64,000 bases of DNA from NCBI GenBank assembly GCA_027391075.1, contig DAHYHI010000055.1:62001-126000 (forward strand). The letters are read 5' to 3'. The DNA comes from JAJZAM01 sp027391075. GTDB taxonomy: Bacteria; Actinomycetota; Acidimicrobiia; Acidimicrobiales; Palsa-688. The notes under the pieces were generated by a model, which saw nothing but the letters and a program-made list of their open reading frames with translations, did no database searches and was not told where the DNA came from. This document shows positions 1 to 7,594 of this stretch, one piece after another. The first letter of the stretch is position 1; each line of letters begins with the position of its first letter. Position numbers and translations under genes: made by a program.

Positions 1-1
1 G

Positions 2-538
2 ATGGACATACGAATGCCTGTGATGGACGGGATAGAGGCTACGCGCCTGGTTCGCCGCGACAGTCCGGACACTCGGGTCCTTATCCTCACCACCTTCGCT
101 CACGACGACTACGTGACGGATGCTCTGGGAGCTGGAGCCTCGGGGTTCGTCTTAAAAGACGCCACACCAGAGGAGCTTTTGCATGCGGTTCGCGTCGTCG
201 CCGGAGGGGACGCTCTGCTCTCACCGGCTGTAACCACGCGGCTGATCGAACGTCTCTTGCCGGCGCTAACCTCGACGCCGGGTCGAGCGGCACAGCGCGG
301 CCTGGAGGGGTTGACAGATCGGGAGGTAGAAGTGCTCCGGTTGGTCGCAACGGGGCGTTCCAACCTCGAGATAGCTGCGGATCTCTACATTTCGGAGGCG
401 ACCGTGAAAACCCACGTGTCGCACGTTCTGGCGAAGCTGGAACTGCGGGATCGTGTCCAGGCGGTGATCGCAGCTTACGAGTTGGGGTTACTACAGCCCG
501 GTCGACCTGTCGAACCTGTCAGGTCCCAGAGTGACTGA
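2..538 (+). CDS. NarL/FixJ-type response regulator, C-terminal part (cut by window edge)
   Basis: The gene runs in from the left edge; the visible ATG is internal. The first visible residues (MDIRMPVMDG) are the phospho-acceptor aspartate region of a receiver domain, followed by the conserved switch segment (LILTTF) and the FVLKD lysine motif. A linker leads to a LuxR-type helix-turn-helix starting near GLTDREVEVLRL and ending with the recognition helix EATVKTHVSHVLAKL. This is a typical DNA-binding partner of a NarL-family histidine kinase, which must lie upstream outside the window. Its 3' end overlaps the convergent gene on the minus strand by about 60 nt. The family call is firm; the signal sensed is unknown. 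Confidence 0.9.
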   Translation: MDIRMPVMDGIEATRLVRRDSPDTRVLILTTFAHDDYVTDALGAGASGFVLKDATPEELLHAVRVVAGGDALLSPAVTTRLIERLLPALTSTPGRAAQRGLEGLTDREVEVLRLVATGRSNLEIAADLYISEATVKTHVSHVLAKLELRDRVQAVIAAYELGLLQPGRPVEPVRSQSD

Positions 539-1005
539 AGCACGGCAGGCGGTACCTCGGGGCCGCTGTAGTTCGAGCGCCGACGGCGTAACCACAGAAA
601 CAAGGACGTCAAGCCCAACCACGCGGTGATACCCCCCGACACCGCCGCCGGCAACCAGTCGAAGCTGCTTCTGGGGATGCTGCCCGGCAAGGCAAGAAGC
701 GGTGTCGGGCCCGACGTCCCGACTGCCTGGAGGGTGTCTCCTGGGCTGAGCTGGGTCCGTTCGCCTCCGATCAGTGCTTCGTAGGTTCGCCCGGCGACAC
801 TGTAGGAGCCGTAGCAGTCGTAGAACTGCACGAGCTGACCTATGCCCGAACTGACAGCTTCGCAGCGAGTTACCACCGCTTCCACGGGTTTCCCGTGACT
901 TGCTAGGCGGGCACCGACCGATCCTGAGCGCAGCGCTGAAGTGGCAAAGTAGACCGTCAGGATCCCGCTGGCGAGCGCCGCGACCGCGACCGCAATAACG
1001 GCCAC
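475..1005 (-). CDS. Small membrane protein, DUF3592-like
   Basis: The protein opens with a hydrophobic helix (VAVIAVAVAALASG), continues with a globular stretch of about 90 residues containing two cysteines and a YSVAGRTYEA-type beta segment, and ends with a second hydrophobic helix followed by an RRRR positive patch. This N-helix / exposed beta domain / C-helix layout is that of DUF3592 membrane proteins; no catalytic motif is visible. The GTG at 1005 puts the start at the first helix. The frame stays open further upstream, so the start is uncertain. The 3' end overlaps the convergent response regulator. Function is unknown. Confidence 0.55.
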   Translation of the reverse strand: MAVIAVAVAALASGILTVYFATSALRSGSVGARLASHGKPVEAVVTRCEAVSSGIGQLVQFYDCYGSYSVAGRTYEALIGGERTQLSPGDTLQAVGTSGPTPLLALPGSIPRSSFDWLPAAVSGGITAWLGLTSLFLWLRRRRSNYSGPEVPPAVLQSLWDLTGSTGRPGCSNPNS

Positions 1006-1360
1006 TAGTCTCCCGTCTGCAGCCCGGCCGGTCGTGCCTCGAATGAACTGGTCGGCGGTCGTGGTGGCGGGGTTCGTGGTTCCGATAGCTGCGGCGGTGG
1101 GGGCTGACGTCCTTGGGTTTGACACCACGGAATCTGAACATAGCCGGCGTTCCCTGTCCGGAGACCTCCCTCGCGAAGATCGTCTCCAAGTGTTAACAAT
1201 GGGGGCGCCCAAGGCCGGCGTGTCTTCGCGGAAGGCGAAGGTCGTAAGGGGAGGTGAGAGGGCTCCCAGCAAAGATCCTCGGCGGTTAGACGACGAAGCG
1301 CTCTTGGGGCATGATTTAGGAGCGAAGCAAAAAGCAGGCGAACCGAAATGGGGGATTGCC
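1006..1360. other. Intergenic region, no gene seen
   Basis: About 355 bases between the minus-strand membrane protein and the BVMO-esterase gene. Both flanking frames stay open through it, but the encoded residues are low-complexity and lack the start of either domain, so I read it as a divergent promoter region rather than coding. No clear promoter boxes can be assigned by eye. Confidence 0.4.
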
Positions 1361-3949
1361 GTGTCCGACAACGCTGGGTCGACTAGTGACGTGGTAGTGG
1401 TAGGCGCCGGTTTTTCCGGCTTGTACCTCATCCACCGTCTTCGAAATGCAGGGTTGACCGTGAGAGTGTTCGATGCCGCCGACGACGTCGGGGGCACTTG
1501 GTATTGGAACCGCTACCCAGGGGCCCGTTGCGACATCCCCACGACCGACTATTCGTACAGCTTCGACCCGTCCCTCGACTCGGAATGGTCCTGGTCGGAG
1601 AAGTACGCGACCCAACCGGAGATCCTTGCCTACCTGGGTTTCGTCGCAGACCGCTACGACCTGCGACGCGACATCACCTTCTCGACCCGTGTCAGTTCTG
1701 CGGTGTGGGACGAGGCGGAGAGCCGTTGGTTGGTGACCACAGATCACGGCGAGCAGGTCAGCTGCCGGTTCTTCGTGATGGCGAGCGGCTGCCTGTCCGT
1801 CCCGAAGATCCCCGACATCCCCGGAGCGCAGAGCTTCGACGGCGAGGTGTACTACACGAACCGGTGGCCTCACGCCGGGGTCGACTTTACGGGCAAGAAG
1901 GTGGCCGTCATCGGTACCGGCTCCTCGGGCATCCAGTCGATTCCTCTCATTGCCGCCCAGGCCGACCAACTCACGGTATTCCAGCGCACCGCCAACTTCG
2001 CTGTACCCGCCCACAACGGCCCGGTACGCCCGGAACGTCTCGAAGCGTTGCTCGCCGATCGGGACGGCTACCGTGAAGCGGCCCGTCACTCCCGCGGTGG
2101 CGTGCCGATCCCTCCCACCGAGGACATGGCTCTCTCGCTGAGCGAGGAGGAGCGCAGGGAGCGTTTCGAGGAGGCTTGGGAAGCCGGCGAGCTCTTCTCG
2201 ATCCTGAACGTCTTCGCCGATCAGCTGGTCAATCCGGTCGCCAACGAGATCCTCTCCGAAATGGTCCGCGAGAAGATCCGGTCCCTGGTCGAAGACCCCC
2301 AGACCGCCGAGGACCTGTGCCCGAACGACCATCCGATCGGCTCGAAGCGGACCTGCCTCGAAACCGACTACTACACCACCTTCAACCGACCGAACGTAAG
2401 GCTCGTCAACCTTCGACGCCAGCCGATCCGGTCGATAACTCCCACCGGCATCGATTTTGACGGGGAAAGCCTCGACTTCGACGCGATAGTGTTCGCCACG
2501 GGCTTCGACGCCATGACAGGGGCTCTGGTCTCCGTGGACATGTCGGGGCGCGACGGGATTACTTTGCGTGAGAAGTGGGCTGACGGACCGTCCACATACC
2601 TCGGCTTGCTGACCCAGGGCTTCCCGAACTTCTTCGCTATCACCGGGCCGGGAAGCCCGTCCGTCCTGTCCAACATGGTCGTCTCGATAGAACAGCACGT
2701 CGACTGGACCGTCGACTGCATCAGATGGATGCTCGAAGCCGGCTTCGACACCGTCGAGCCGACGGCGACCGCTGAGGCGGGCTGGGATCGCCACGTCGCC
2801 GACTGCGCCGAGATCACCCTGATGCCCCAGGCCAACAGCTGGTATATGGGGGCTAACGTTCCTGGCAAGCCGAGGGTCTTCTACCCTTATATAGGAGGGG
2901 TAGACGCCTACAGGGACGCTTGTGACGAGGTGGCGGCCAGGGGATATCTCGGTTTGGAATTCCACGGCCCCAGCGGAACCCAATGTAACGACGGGGTGAT
3001 CCGCCAGGTGCAACCCGACGTGGCGATGGTTCTCACGATGATGGCGGCCATGGAATTGCCGCCCATAGAGACGCTGGGAGCGACCGGCGCAAGAGAGTTC
3101 CTAAGAGCCAGCTCGCAGGGCCGGCCACCCGGACCGGAGTGCGGCTCGGTCGACGATTCGGTGATGCCGGGGCCAGGCGGAGACTTGCCTTACAGGGTGT
3201 ACAAGCCTTCCGGGCCGGGACCGTACCCGGCGGTAGTTTACTTTCACGGCGGGGGATGGGTCATAGGCGATCTCGACTCCGACGATCCGCTGTGCCGAGA
3301 CCTGTGTGTGCGTTCGGGTGCGATGATCGTATCGGTCAACTACCGCCACGCCCCAGAGGCGCCGTTTCCGGCTCCGGTCGAAGACGCACTGGCCGCGCTG
3401 CGCTGGGTGTCGGACAACGCCGAGAGCCTCGGTGCGCTGCCCGGCCAGATCGCCGTCGCCGGCTGGAGCGCCGGCGGGAACCTCGCGGCCGTCGTCTGCC
3501 AACTCGCACGGGATGCCGGAGGGCCGGCCGTCGCAGGACAGTTGCTCTTGTGTCCTGCCACAGACGTCGACATGTCGAGAAAGTCCTATACGGACAACGG
3601 TGACGGCTACGTGCTAACGGCGTCACTCATGAGATGGTTCTTCGAGCAGTACCTGCCCGACGGAGTGCCCGCGGCAGACCCTCGGCTCGCCCCGCTGCGG
3701 GGAAATCTGTCCGATCTCCCCCCGGCTGCCATCGTCACCGCTGACTTCGACCCGCTACGAGACGAGGGCGACGCTTACGCAGAAGCGCTCGCCGCCGCCG
3801 GAGTGCCCGTAACGAAGATCCGAGCTCGTGGTCACACCCACACTTCTGTGGGAATGGTCGACATGGTCATCTCAGCTGTGCCGGTCCGGGAGGAGATGGC
3901 AGCAGCTCTTCGCAGCTTTTTCCCTTCCCTCGTCGGCTCACAAACCTAA
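1361..3949 (+). CDS. Baeyer-Villiger monooxygenase fused to HSL-family esterase (copy 1)
   Basis: An 862-residue two-domain protein. Residues 1 to about 560 form a class B flavoprotein monooxygenase: FAD GxGxxG at 15-20 (GAGFSG), the GGTWYWNRYPGARCD motif near 44-58, and NADPH GTGSSG at 185-190. The BVMO fingerprint lies at 159-170 (FDGEVYYTNRWP), with Tyr165 where the family normally has His. From about 610 to the end is an alpha/beta hydrolase of the hormone-sensitive-lipase family: oxyanion HGGGW at 629-633, nucleophile GWSAGG with Ser703, acid region DFDPLRDEG, and a histidine in GHTHTS. The expected chemistry is ketone to ester by oxygen insertion, then ester hydrolysis, in one cytosolic chain. 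GTG 1361 was chosen because GGGG lies just upstream and domain homology begins about 12 residues later. A paralogue sits at 31530. The substrate is unknown. Confidence 0.88.
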   Translation: MSDNAGSTSDVVVVGAGFSGLYLIHRLRNAGLTVRVFDAADDVGGTWYWNRYPGARCDIPTTDYSYSFDPSLDSEWSWSEKYATQPEILAYLGFVADRYDLRRDITFSTRVSSAVWDEAESRWLVTTDHGEQVSCRFFVMASGCLSVPKIPDIPGAQSFDGEVYYTNRWPHAGVDFTGKKVAVIGTGSSGIQSIPLIAAQADQLTVFQRTANFAVPAHNGPVRPERLEALLADRDGYREAARHSRGGVPIPPTEDMALSLSEEERRERFEEAWEAGELFSILNVFADQLVNPVANEILSEMVREKIRSLVEDPQTAEDLCPNDHPIGSKRTCLETDYYTTFNRPNVRLVNLRRQPIRSITPTGIDFDGESLDFDAIVFATGFDAMTGALVSVDMSGRDGITLREKWADGPSTYLGLLTQGFPNFFAITGPGSPSVLSNMVVSIEQHVDWTVDCIRWMLEAGFDTVEPTATAEAGWDRHVADCAEITLMPQANSWYMGANVPGKPRVFYPYIGGVDAYRDACDEVAARGYLGLEFHGPSGTQCNDGVIRQVQPDVAMVLTMMAAMELPPIETLGATGAREFLRASSQGRPPGPECGSVDDSVMPGPGGDLPYRVYKPSGPGPYPAVVYFHGGGWVIGDLDSDDPLCRDLCVRSGAMIVSVNYRHAPEAPFPAPVEDALAALRWVSDNAESLGALPGQIAVAGWSAGGNLAAVVCQLARDAGGPAVAGQLLLCPATDVDMSRKSYTDNGDGYVLTASLMRWFFEQYLPDGVPAADPRLAPLRGNLSDLPPAAIVTADFDPLRDEGDAYAEALAAAGVPVTKIRARGHTHTSVGMVDMVISAVPVREEMAAALRSFFPSLVGSQT

Positions 3950-3968
3950 GAGCGTCGGGCGTAGCCGC

Positions 3969-4682
3969 TCAGGCGGGAACTTCGCAGGCGTCGCCGTCGC
4001 ACACCGCTGCGGCTGGGCCGGTTATCACCTCAAGGTTAGGGTGGCTTCGCTGCCACGCACGGCGAAGGATCGCCAAGAGGGTATCGGGATCCTGCGCGCC
4101 GGGAACGGCGAACGAACGGTCGAAGACGAAGAATGGCACTCCGGTAGCGCCCAGTTCGGCCGCTTCGCGCTCGTCGGAACGAACCTCGTCGGCGAATCGG
4201 TCACTCGCAAGAAGCTCGGCCACTTCCGCCCCGTCAAGCCCCACCGACGCGGCGACCCTGGCGAGCTCGTCCGGCTCGCTGATAGCCACCCTATCCACGA
4301 AGTATGCGTGCAGGAGAGCCTCCTTGGTGGCCGCTCCTGTCCCAGGGTCTATCGAGTAGCCGAAGTGGATGAGCCGGTGAGCGGCGAAAGTGTTACCGGG
4401 CTTCGTGTCCGCCAGGGCCATGTCGAGGCCTTCCCCTGCAGCCATGGCGTCCATGTGCTCGAGTTGCCTCTGAGCCTGCCCCAAGCTGAGGCCGTACTTG
4501 GCGGCCAGGTGACCTGCCATGTCACCGCTTCGGCGGAATGGCGCTCTTGGGTCGAGCTCGAAGCTGCGCCAGCGCACCTCGACTTGGTCTGCGTGCTCGA
4601 AGCGCTCAAGTGCCTTCTCGAAGCGCCGCTTGCCGATATAACACCAGGGACACACGACGTCAGACCAAATTTCGACGAGCAT
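3969..4682 (-). CDS. FrnE-like DsbA-family oxidoreductase
   Basis: A 237-residue cytosolic thioredoxin-fold protein with a helical insertion. The active site CPWC is at residues 11-14 (SDVVCPWCYIGKR), and the cis-proline loop is ATGVPFFVF. The C-terminus carries a second cysteine pair (VCDGDACEVPA), as in FrnE proteins of the 2-hydroxychromene-2-carboxylate isomerase/DsbA group. These act as thiol-disulfide oxidoreductases or isomerases and are often stress-linked. It is the last gene of a minus-strand run, LysR then HhH glycosylase then this gene, with a 40-nt gap to the glycosylase. The family is clear; the physiological substrate is not. Confidence 0.88.
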   Translation of the reverse strand: MLVEIWSDVVCPWCYIGKRRFEKALERFEHADQVEVRWRSFELDPRAPFRRSGDMAGHLAAKYGLSLGQAQRQLEHMDAMAAGEGLDMALADTKPGNTFAAHRLIHFGYSIDPGTGAATKEALLHAYFVDRVAISEPDELARVAASVGLDGAEVAELLASDRFADEVRSDEREAAELGATGVPFFVFDRSFAVPGAQDPDTLLAILRRAWQRSHPNLEVITGPAAAVCDGDACEVPA

Positions 4683-4722
4683 GTGGATCTAAACAACGTA
4701 TCCGGCGGATCTGTTCCGACGC

Positions 4723-5643
4723 TTACCAACCGTGACGGTGCTCGGGACGTGACATCCTCGGTCCCCGGCGGGGAGGCCACGCCGAAGGCGTCAGCTCCAA
4801 CAGCCGGGTCACCCTGTAGCGGTGCGGTCGCCACGGCTCATAGAACGCTTCCACTTCGGTGTCACAGAGCTGCCTGCCGGCGAGAGCAAAGCTTGTGAGA
4901 GCAGGCAGGTTGTAGTCGCCGACGGACAGTGCGTCGGCGTCGCCCAGCGCCCGGTGCCCCACCTCGGCGCAAGTCCACGGCCCGATCCCCGCAAGGGACG
5001 TCAGCGCCCGGTAGGTGGCAGGGTGGTCTGCTCCTGATGTGGCGGCGATGCGTTCCAGAGAGCCCGCGCGCGACGCTGCTAGGCGAATGGTCGTCACGGC
5101 CGACGGCTCCACTCCCGCCCTGCGCCAATCCCATTGCGGGACCGCCAGCCAAGCCTTGGGCGACGGCGGTAGCCACATGGGGAAAGGTAACGGCCCCGGC
5201 GCCGGCTCGCCGTGGCGACGGACGAGCCAGGACCAAGACTCTGAAGCGTCGCGCCCAGATATCTTCTGGTGCAATACGGCCGGGATGAGGGCCTCTAGCA
5301 GCCGCCCTGAGCAAGGTATGCGAAGTCCCCGAAGGCGCCGCGCCGCTTCGCGTAACAGAGGAACGCCCGGTCTGAAAGACTTGGGATCGTCGTTGGCTCC
5401 TAGGAGTTCGGGGAGTCTCCCGATCGCCTCGTCCGCGCCGGGACCCCATGCCGATGCCCGCACGCGGTTCTCGCCGAGGCTTCGCACCCGCAGAGTCGCT
5501 GCGCCGGTGTCCATAAGGCTGGCTCTCCAAACCGAACCGTCTGGGGTGATCCGCTGACAGGGGTCCCTGGCGCCGACGGACAGCACGCTCAGGGTGAGTC
5601 GGACGTCGACCTCGAAGTCGGGCTGCCAGTCGAGCTCGGGCAC
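4723..5643 (-). CDS. AlkA-like HhH-GPD DNA-3-methyladenine glycosylase
   Basis: About 306 residues. The C-terminal half carries the helix-hairpin-helix (LTSLAGIGPWTCAEV) followed by a catalytic-aspartate region (ALSVGDYNLP), the hallmark of HhH-GPD base-excision glycosylases that remove alkylated purines. An LHQKISG-type segment precedes it, as in actinobacterial AlkA relatives. The N-terminal third is the family's beta domain. The frame is open further upstream, but the GTG at 5643 lies only 11 nt after the LysR stop, and homology to the family begins at about that point. It is probably co-transcribed with the LysR gene. The repair role is inferred from the family. Confidence 0.8.
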   Translation of the reverse strand: MPELDWQPDFEVDVRLTLSVLSVGARDPCQRITPDGSVWRASLMDTGAATLRVRSLGENRVRASAWGPGADEAIGRLPELLGANDDPKSFRPGVPLLREAARRLRGLRIPCSGRLLEALIPAVLHQKISGRDASESWSWLVRRHGEPAPGPLPFPMWLPPSPKAWLAVPQWDWRRAGVEPSAVTTIRLAASRAGSLERIAATSGADHPATYRALTSLAGIGPWTCAEVGHRALGDADALSVGDYNLPALTSFALAGRQLCDTEVEAFYEPWRPHRYRVTRLLELTPSAWPPRRGPRMSRPEHRHGW

Positions 5644-5653
5644 TTCGGAGAAG

Positions 5654-6589
5654 TTAGCCGGAACGTGTGACGGCCGAGGCAGGTCCGTCAAGGTTGTTTT
5701 CGGGGTCGTATCGGCCGATGTGGGCGCGTAGCGCCTCGACGAAAGCCCGGGCGGCGGGCGAGAAGGGCCGGTCGCTGCGCGACGCCAAGCCAACTGTCCG
5801 GGCCAGCGACGCGTCGTCGAAGCAGACGGAGCGAAGCGAACCGCCCGATGTAGGGATCACCGATTCCGGTACGACGGCTGCGGCGACTCCCGCTCCTACC
5901 AAAGCCAACGCCCCGTCCATTTCCATCCCGCTGATAGCGACCAGAGGGCTGAAGCCGGCCTGGTTGCATGCAGCCAACGTCGCCTCTCGTAGGTCATAAC
6001 CGTCCTTGAACATCACGAGCGGGACCCGTTCGAGATCGCCGATCGGGATCGATCCCCTGTCGGCGAGGGGGTGCCCCGGGTCCACGGCGAGGACAAGCCT
6101 CTCCCGGGTCAGGGCAGAGCATGTGACCCAGGGGCGGTCGACGGGTAGGATCACTACTGCGACGTCGAGTTCGCCCGAGCCGAGCCGCTCCACCAAGTCA
6201 CCTGAGCCGGCTTCGCGCATGAGCAGTTCGACGCCGGGATGGCTCCGGTGGAAAGCCGCAATGACTGGAGGTAGAACGTTCGTCGTGAGGCTTGGCGTGG
6301 CCCCGATGACCAGCCTGCCGCGTCGCATCCCGAGCAGGTCCCGCACTGCGGCCGCCCCGGCCTCGCAATCGGCGAGGATCTGGCGGGCCCACGGTAGGAA
6401 CACCTCACCCGCCCCTGTCAGGGAGACCTCAGCTTTGTCCCGGTAGAACAGGGTGGCTCCGAGCTCCCGTTCCAATCCGGCAATAGCGGCCGAGATGGAC
6501 GGCTGCGCGACGTGAAGGCGGTCGGCAGCTCGGGTGAAGCGCCTCTCCTCTGCTACTGCCACCATGTAACGGAGCTGGTTGAGCTGCAT
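5654..6589 (-). CDS. LysR-family transcriptional regulator
   Basis: A 311-residue regulator. The winged helix-turn-helix is at residues 1-60 (MQLNQLRYMVAVAEE, then FTRAADRLHVAQPSISAAI), followed by the periplasmic-binding-protein-like effector domain (RLVIGATPSLTTNVLP onward). ATG 6589 is the canonical LysR start position relative to the HTH; the open frame upstream to 6712 is not LysR-like. It is transcribed divergently from the sdh operon, whose first gene starts 150 nt away, so control of succinate dehydrogenase is a reasonable guess. The downstream glycosylase and FrnE genes may be in the same transcript. The inducer is unknown. Confidence 0.92.
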   Translation of the reverse strand: MQLNQLRYMVAVAEERRFTRAADRLHVAQPSISAAIAGLERELGATLFYRDKAEVSLTGAGEVFLPWARQILADCEAGAAAVRDLLGMRRGRLVIGATPSLTTNVLPPVIAAFHRSHPGVELLMREAGSGDLVERLGSGELDVAVVILPVDRPWVTCSALTRERLVLAVDPGHPLADRGSIPIGDLERVPLVMFKDGYDLREATLAACNQAGFSPLVAISGMEMDGALALVGAGVAAAVVPESVIPTSGGSLRSVCFDDASLARTVGLASRSDRPFSPAARAFVEALRAHIGRYDPENNLDGPASAVTRSG

Positions 6590-6739
6590 GCCATAGGCTA
6601 GCTCTATAGTTACGAAAGGAACTACGTCCTTTACCTTTCGATCAGCAAGGCTTATATTTCCGTGATAGCAGATCGCGCCGTCGCCTGCGCTGGCTGCTAA
6701 CACGACGTCCAAAGATCGACGAAGGAAAGCGAGACCCAG

Positions 6740-7594
6740 TTGGTCGCACCAGTAGTCCCCACTCCGGCACCAGCGCCGAAGCCTGAGATCAAGGCCAACC
6801 CGCGCGCCGCGATAGCAGCCAAGACCCTGAGGAACGACCGGTGGTGGGTTTCCCCCGCCATCTCGTTCGCAGTCCTGTCAGCATTCGTTATCTACGCGAC
6901 ATGGGCGGCTTTCGACAATGGCAACTACTACGTAAAGCCATACATATCACCTTTCTATTCCCCTTGCCTAGCTCATATTTGCGGTGCTGCGCACCACGGG
7001 AACACGGGCGTCCCGCCCCACTTGAGCATCTTCGGAGCGTGGTGGGCGATCTCCCCGGCGATAATCATCTTGATCTTCCCTCTCGGCTTCAGGATGACCT
7101 GCTATTACTACCGGAGGGCCTACTACCGGGCCTTTTGGATGTCACCGCCGGCGTGCGCGGTCGCAGAGCCGCACAAGTCCTATTCGGGTGAAACCCGATT
7201 CCCGCTGATCATGCAGAACATCCACCGCTACTTCTTTTACGCAGGCCTCGTGCTCAACGTGCTTCTCACCTACGACGCCGTGGTAGCGTTCGTCGAGCCT
7301 CGGGCTGCGTCTTATGGGGGTGGCTACGTGGGTCTGGGTAGCTTCGTGTTGCTGATCAACGCAGTTCTGCTGTGGATGTACTCGGCCTCCTGCCATTCCT
7401 GCCGTCACATCGTCGGTGGCCGGCTCAAACACTTCTCCAAGCACCCGATCCGCTTCAAGATGTGGGGGGTCGTCTCCAAGCTCAATACCCGCCACATGCA
7501 GCTCGCATGGACGAGCCTGATATTCGTAGCTTTAACTGACGTGTACGTCCGTCTGGCTGCGAGCGGCGCTCTAGGACACGGAAGGTGGATCTGA
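6740..7594 (+). CDS. sdhC: Succinate dehydrogenase membrane subunit, Sdh1-type, Cys/His-rich
   Basis: A 284-residue integral membrane protein with about five hydrophobic helices, directly upstream of sdhA and sdhB. It is much longer than a classical SdhC or SdhD, and no second anchor gene is present, so it is the single large anchor seen in mycobacterial Sdh1-type complexes. Two Cys/His clusters stand out: C76, C81, H85, H86 (SPCLAHICGAAHH) and C218, H219, C221, H223 (SCHSCRH). These could bind a metal centre or heme. TTG 6740 is the start, with GGAAAG upstream. Its TGA overlaps the ATG of sdhA, giving tight translational coupling. It anchors the complex and passes electrons to menaquinone. 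Confidence 0.82.
   Translation: MVAPVVPTPAPAPKPEIKANPRAAIAAKTLRNDRWWVSPAISFAVLSAFVIYATWAAFDNGNYYVKPYISPFYSPCLAHICGAAHHGNTGVPPHLSIFGAWWAISPAIIILIFPLGFRMTCYYYRRAYYRAFWMSPPACAVAEPHKSYSGETRFPLIMQNIHRYFFYAGLVLNVLLTYDAVVAFVEPRAASYGGGYVGLGSFVLLINAVLLWMYSASCHSCRHIVGGRLKHFSKHPIRFKMWGVVSKLNTRHMQLAWTSLIFVALTDVYVRLAASGALGHGRWI

Noticed and set aside
1316..3013. A 565-residue minus-strand open frame across the first BVMO
   Set aside because: Its composition is Val/Gly/Arg-rich without any domain, and it is the mirror frame of a strongly recognised protein.
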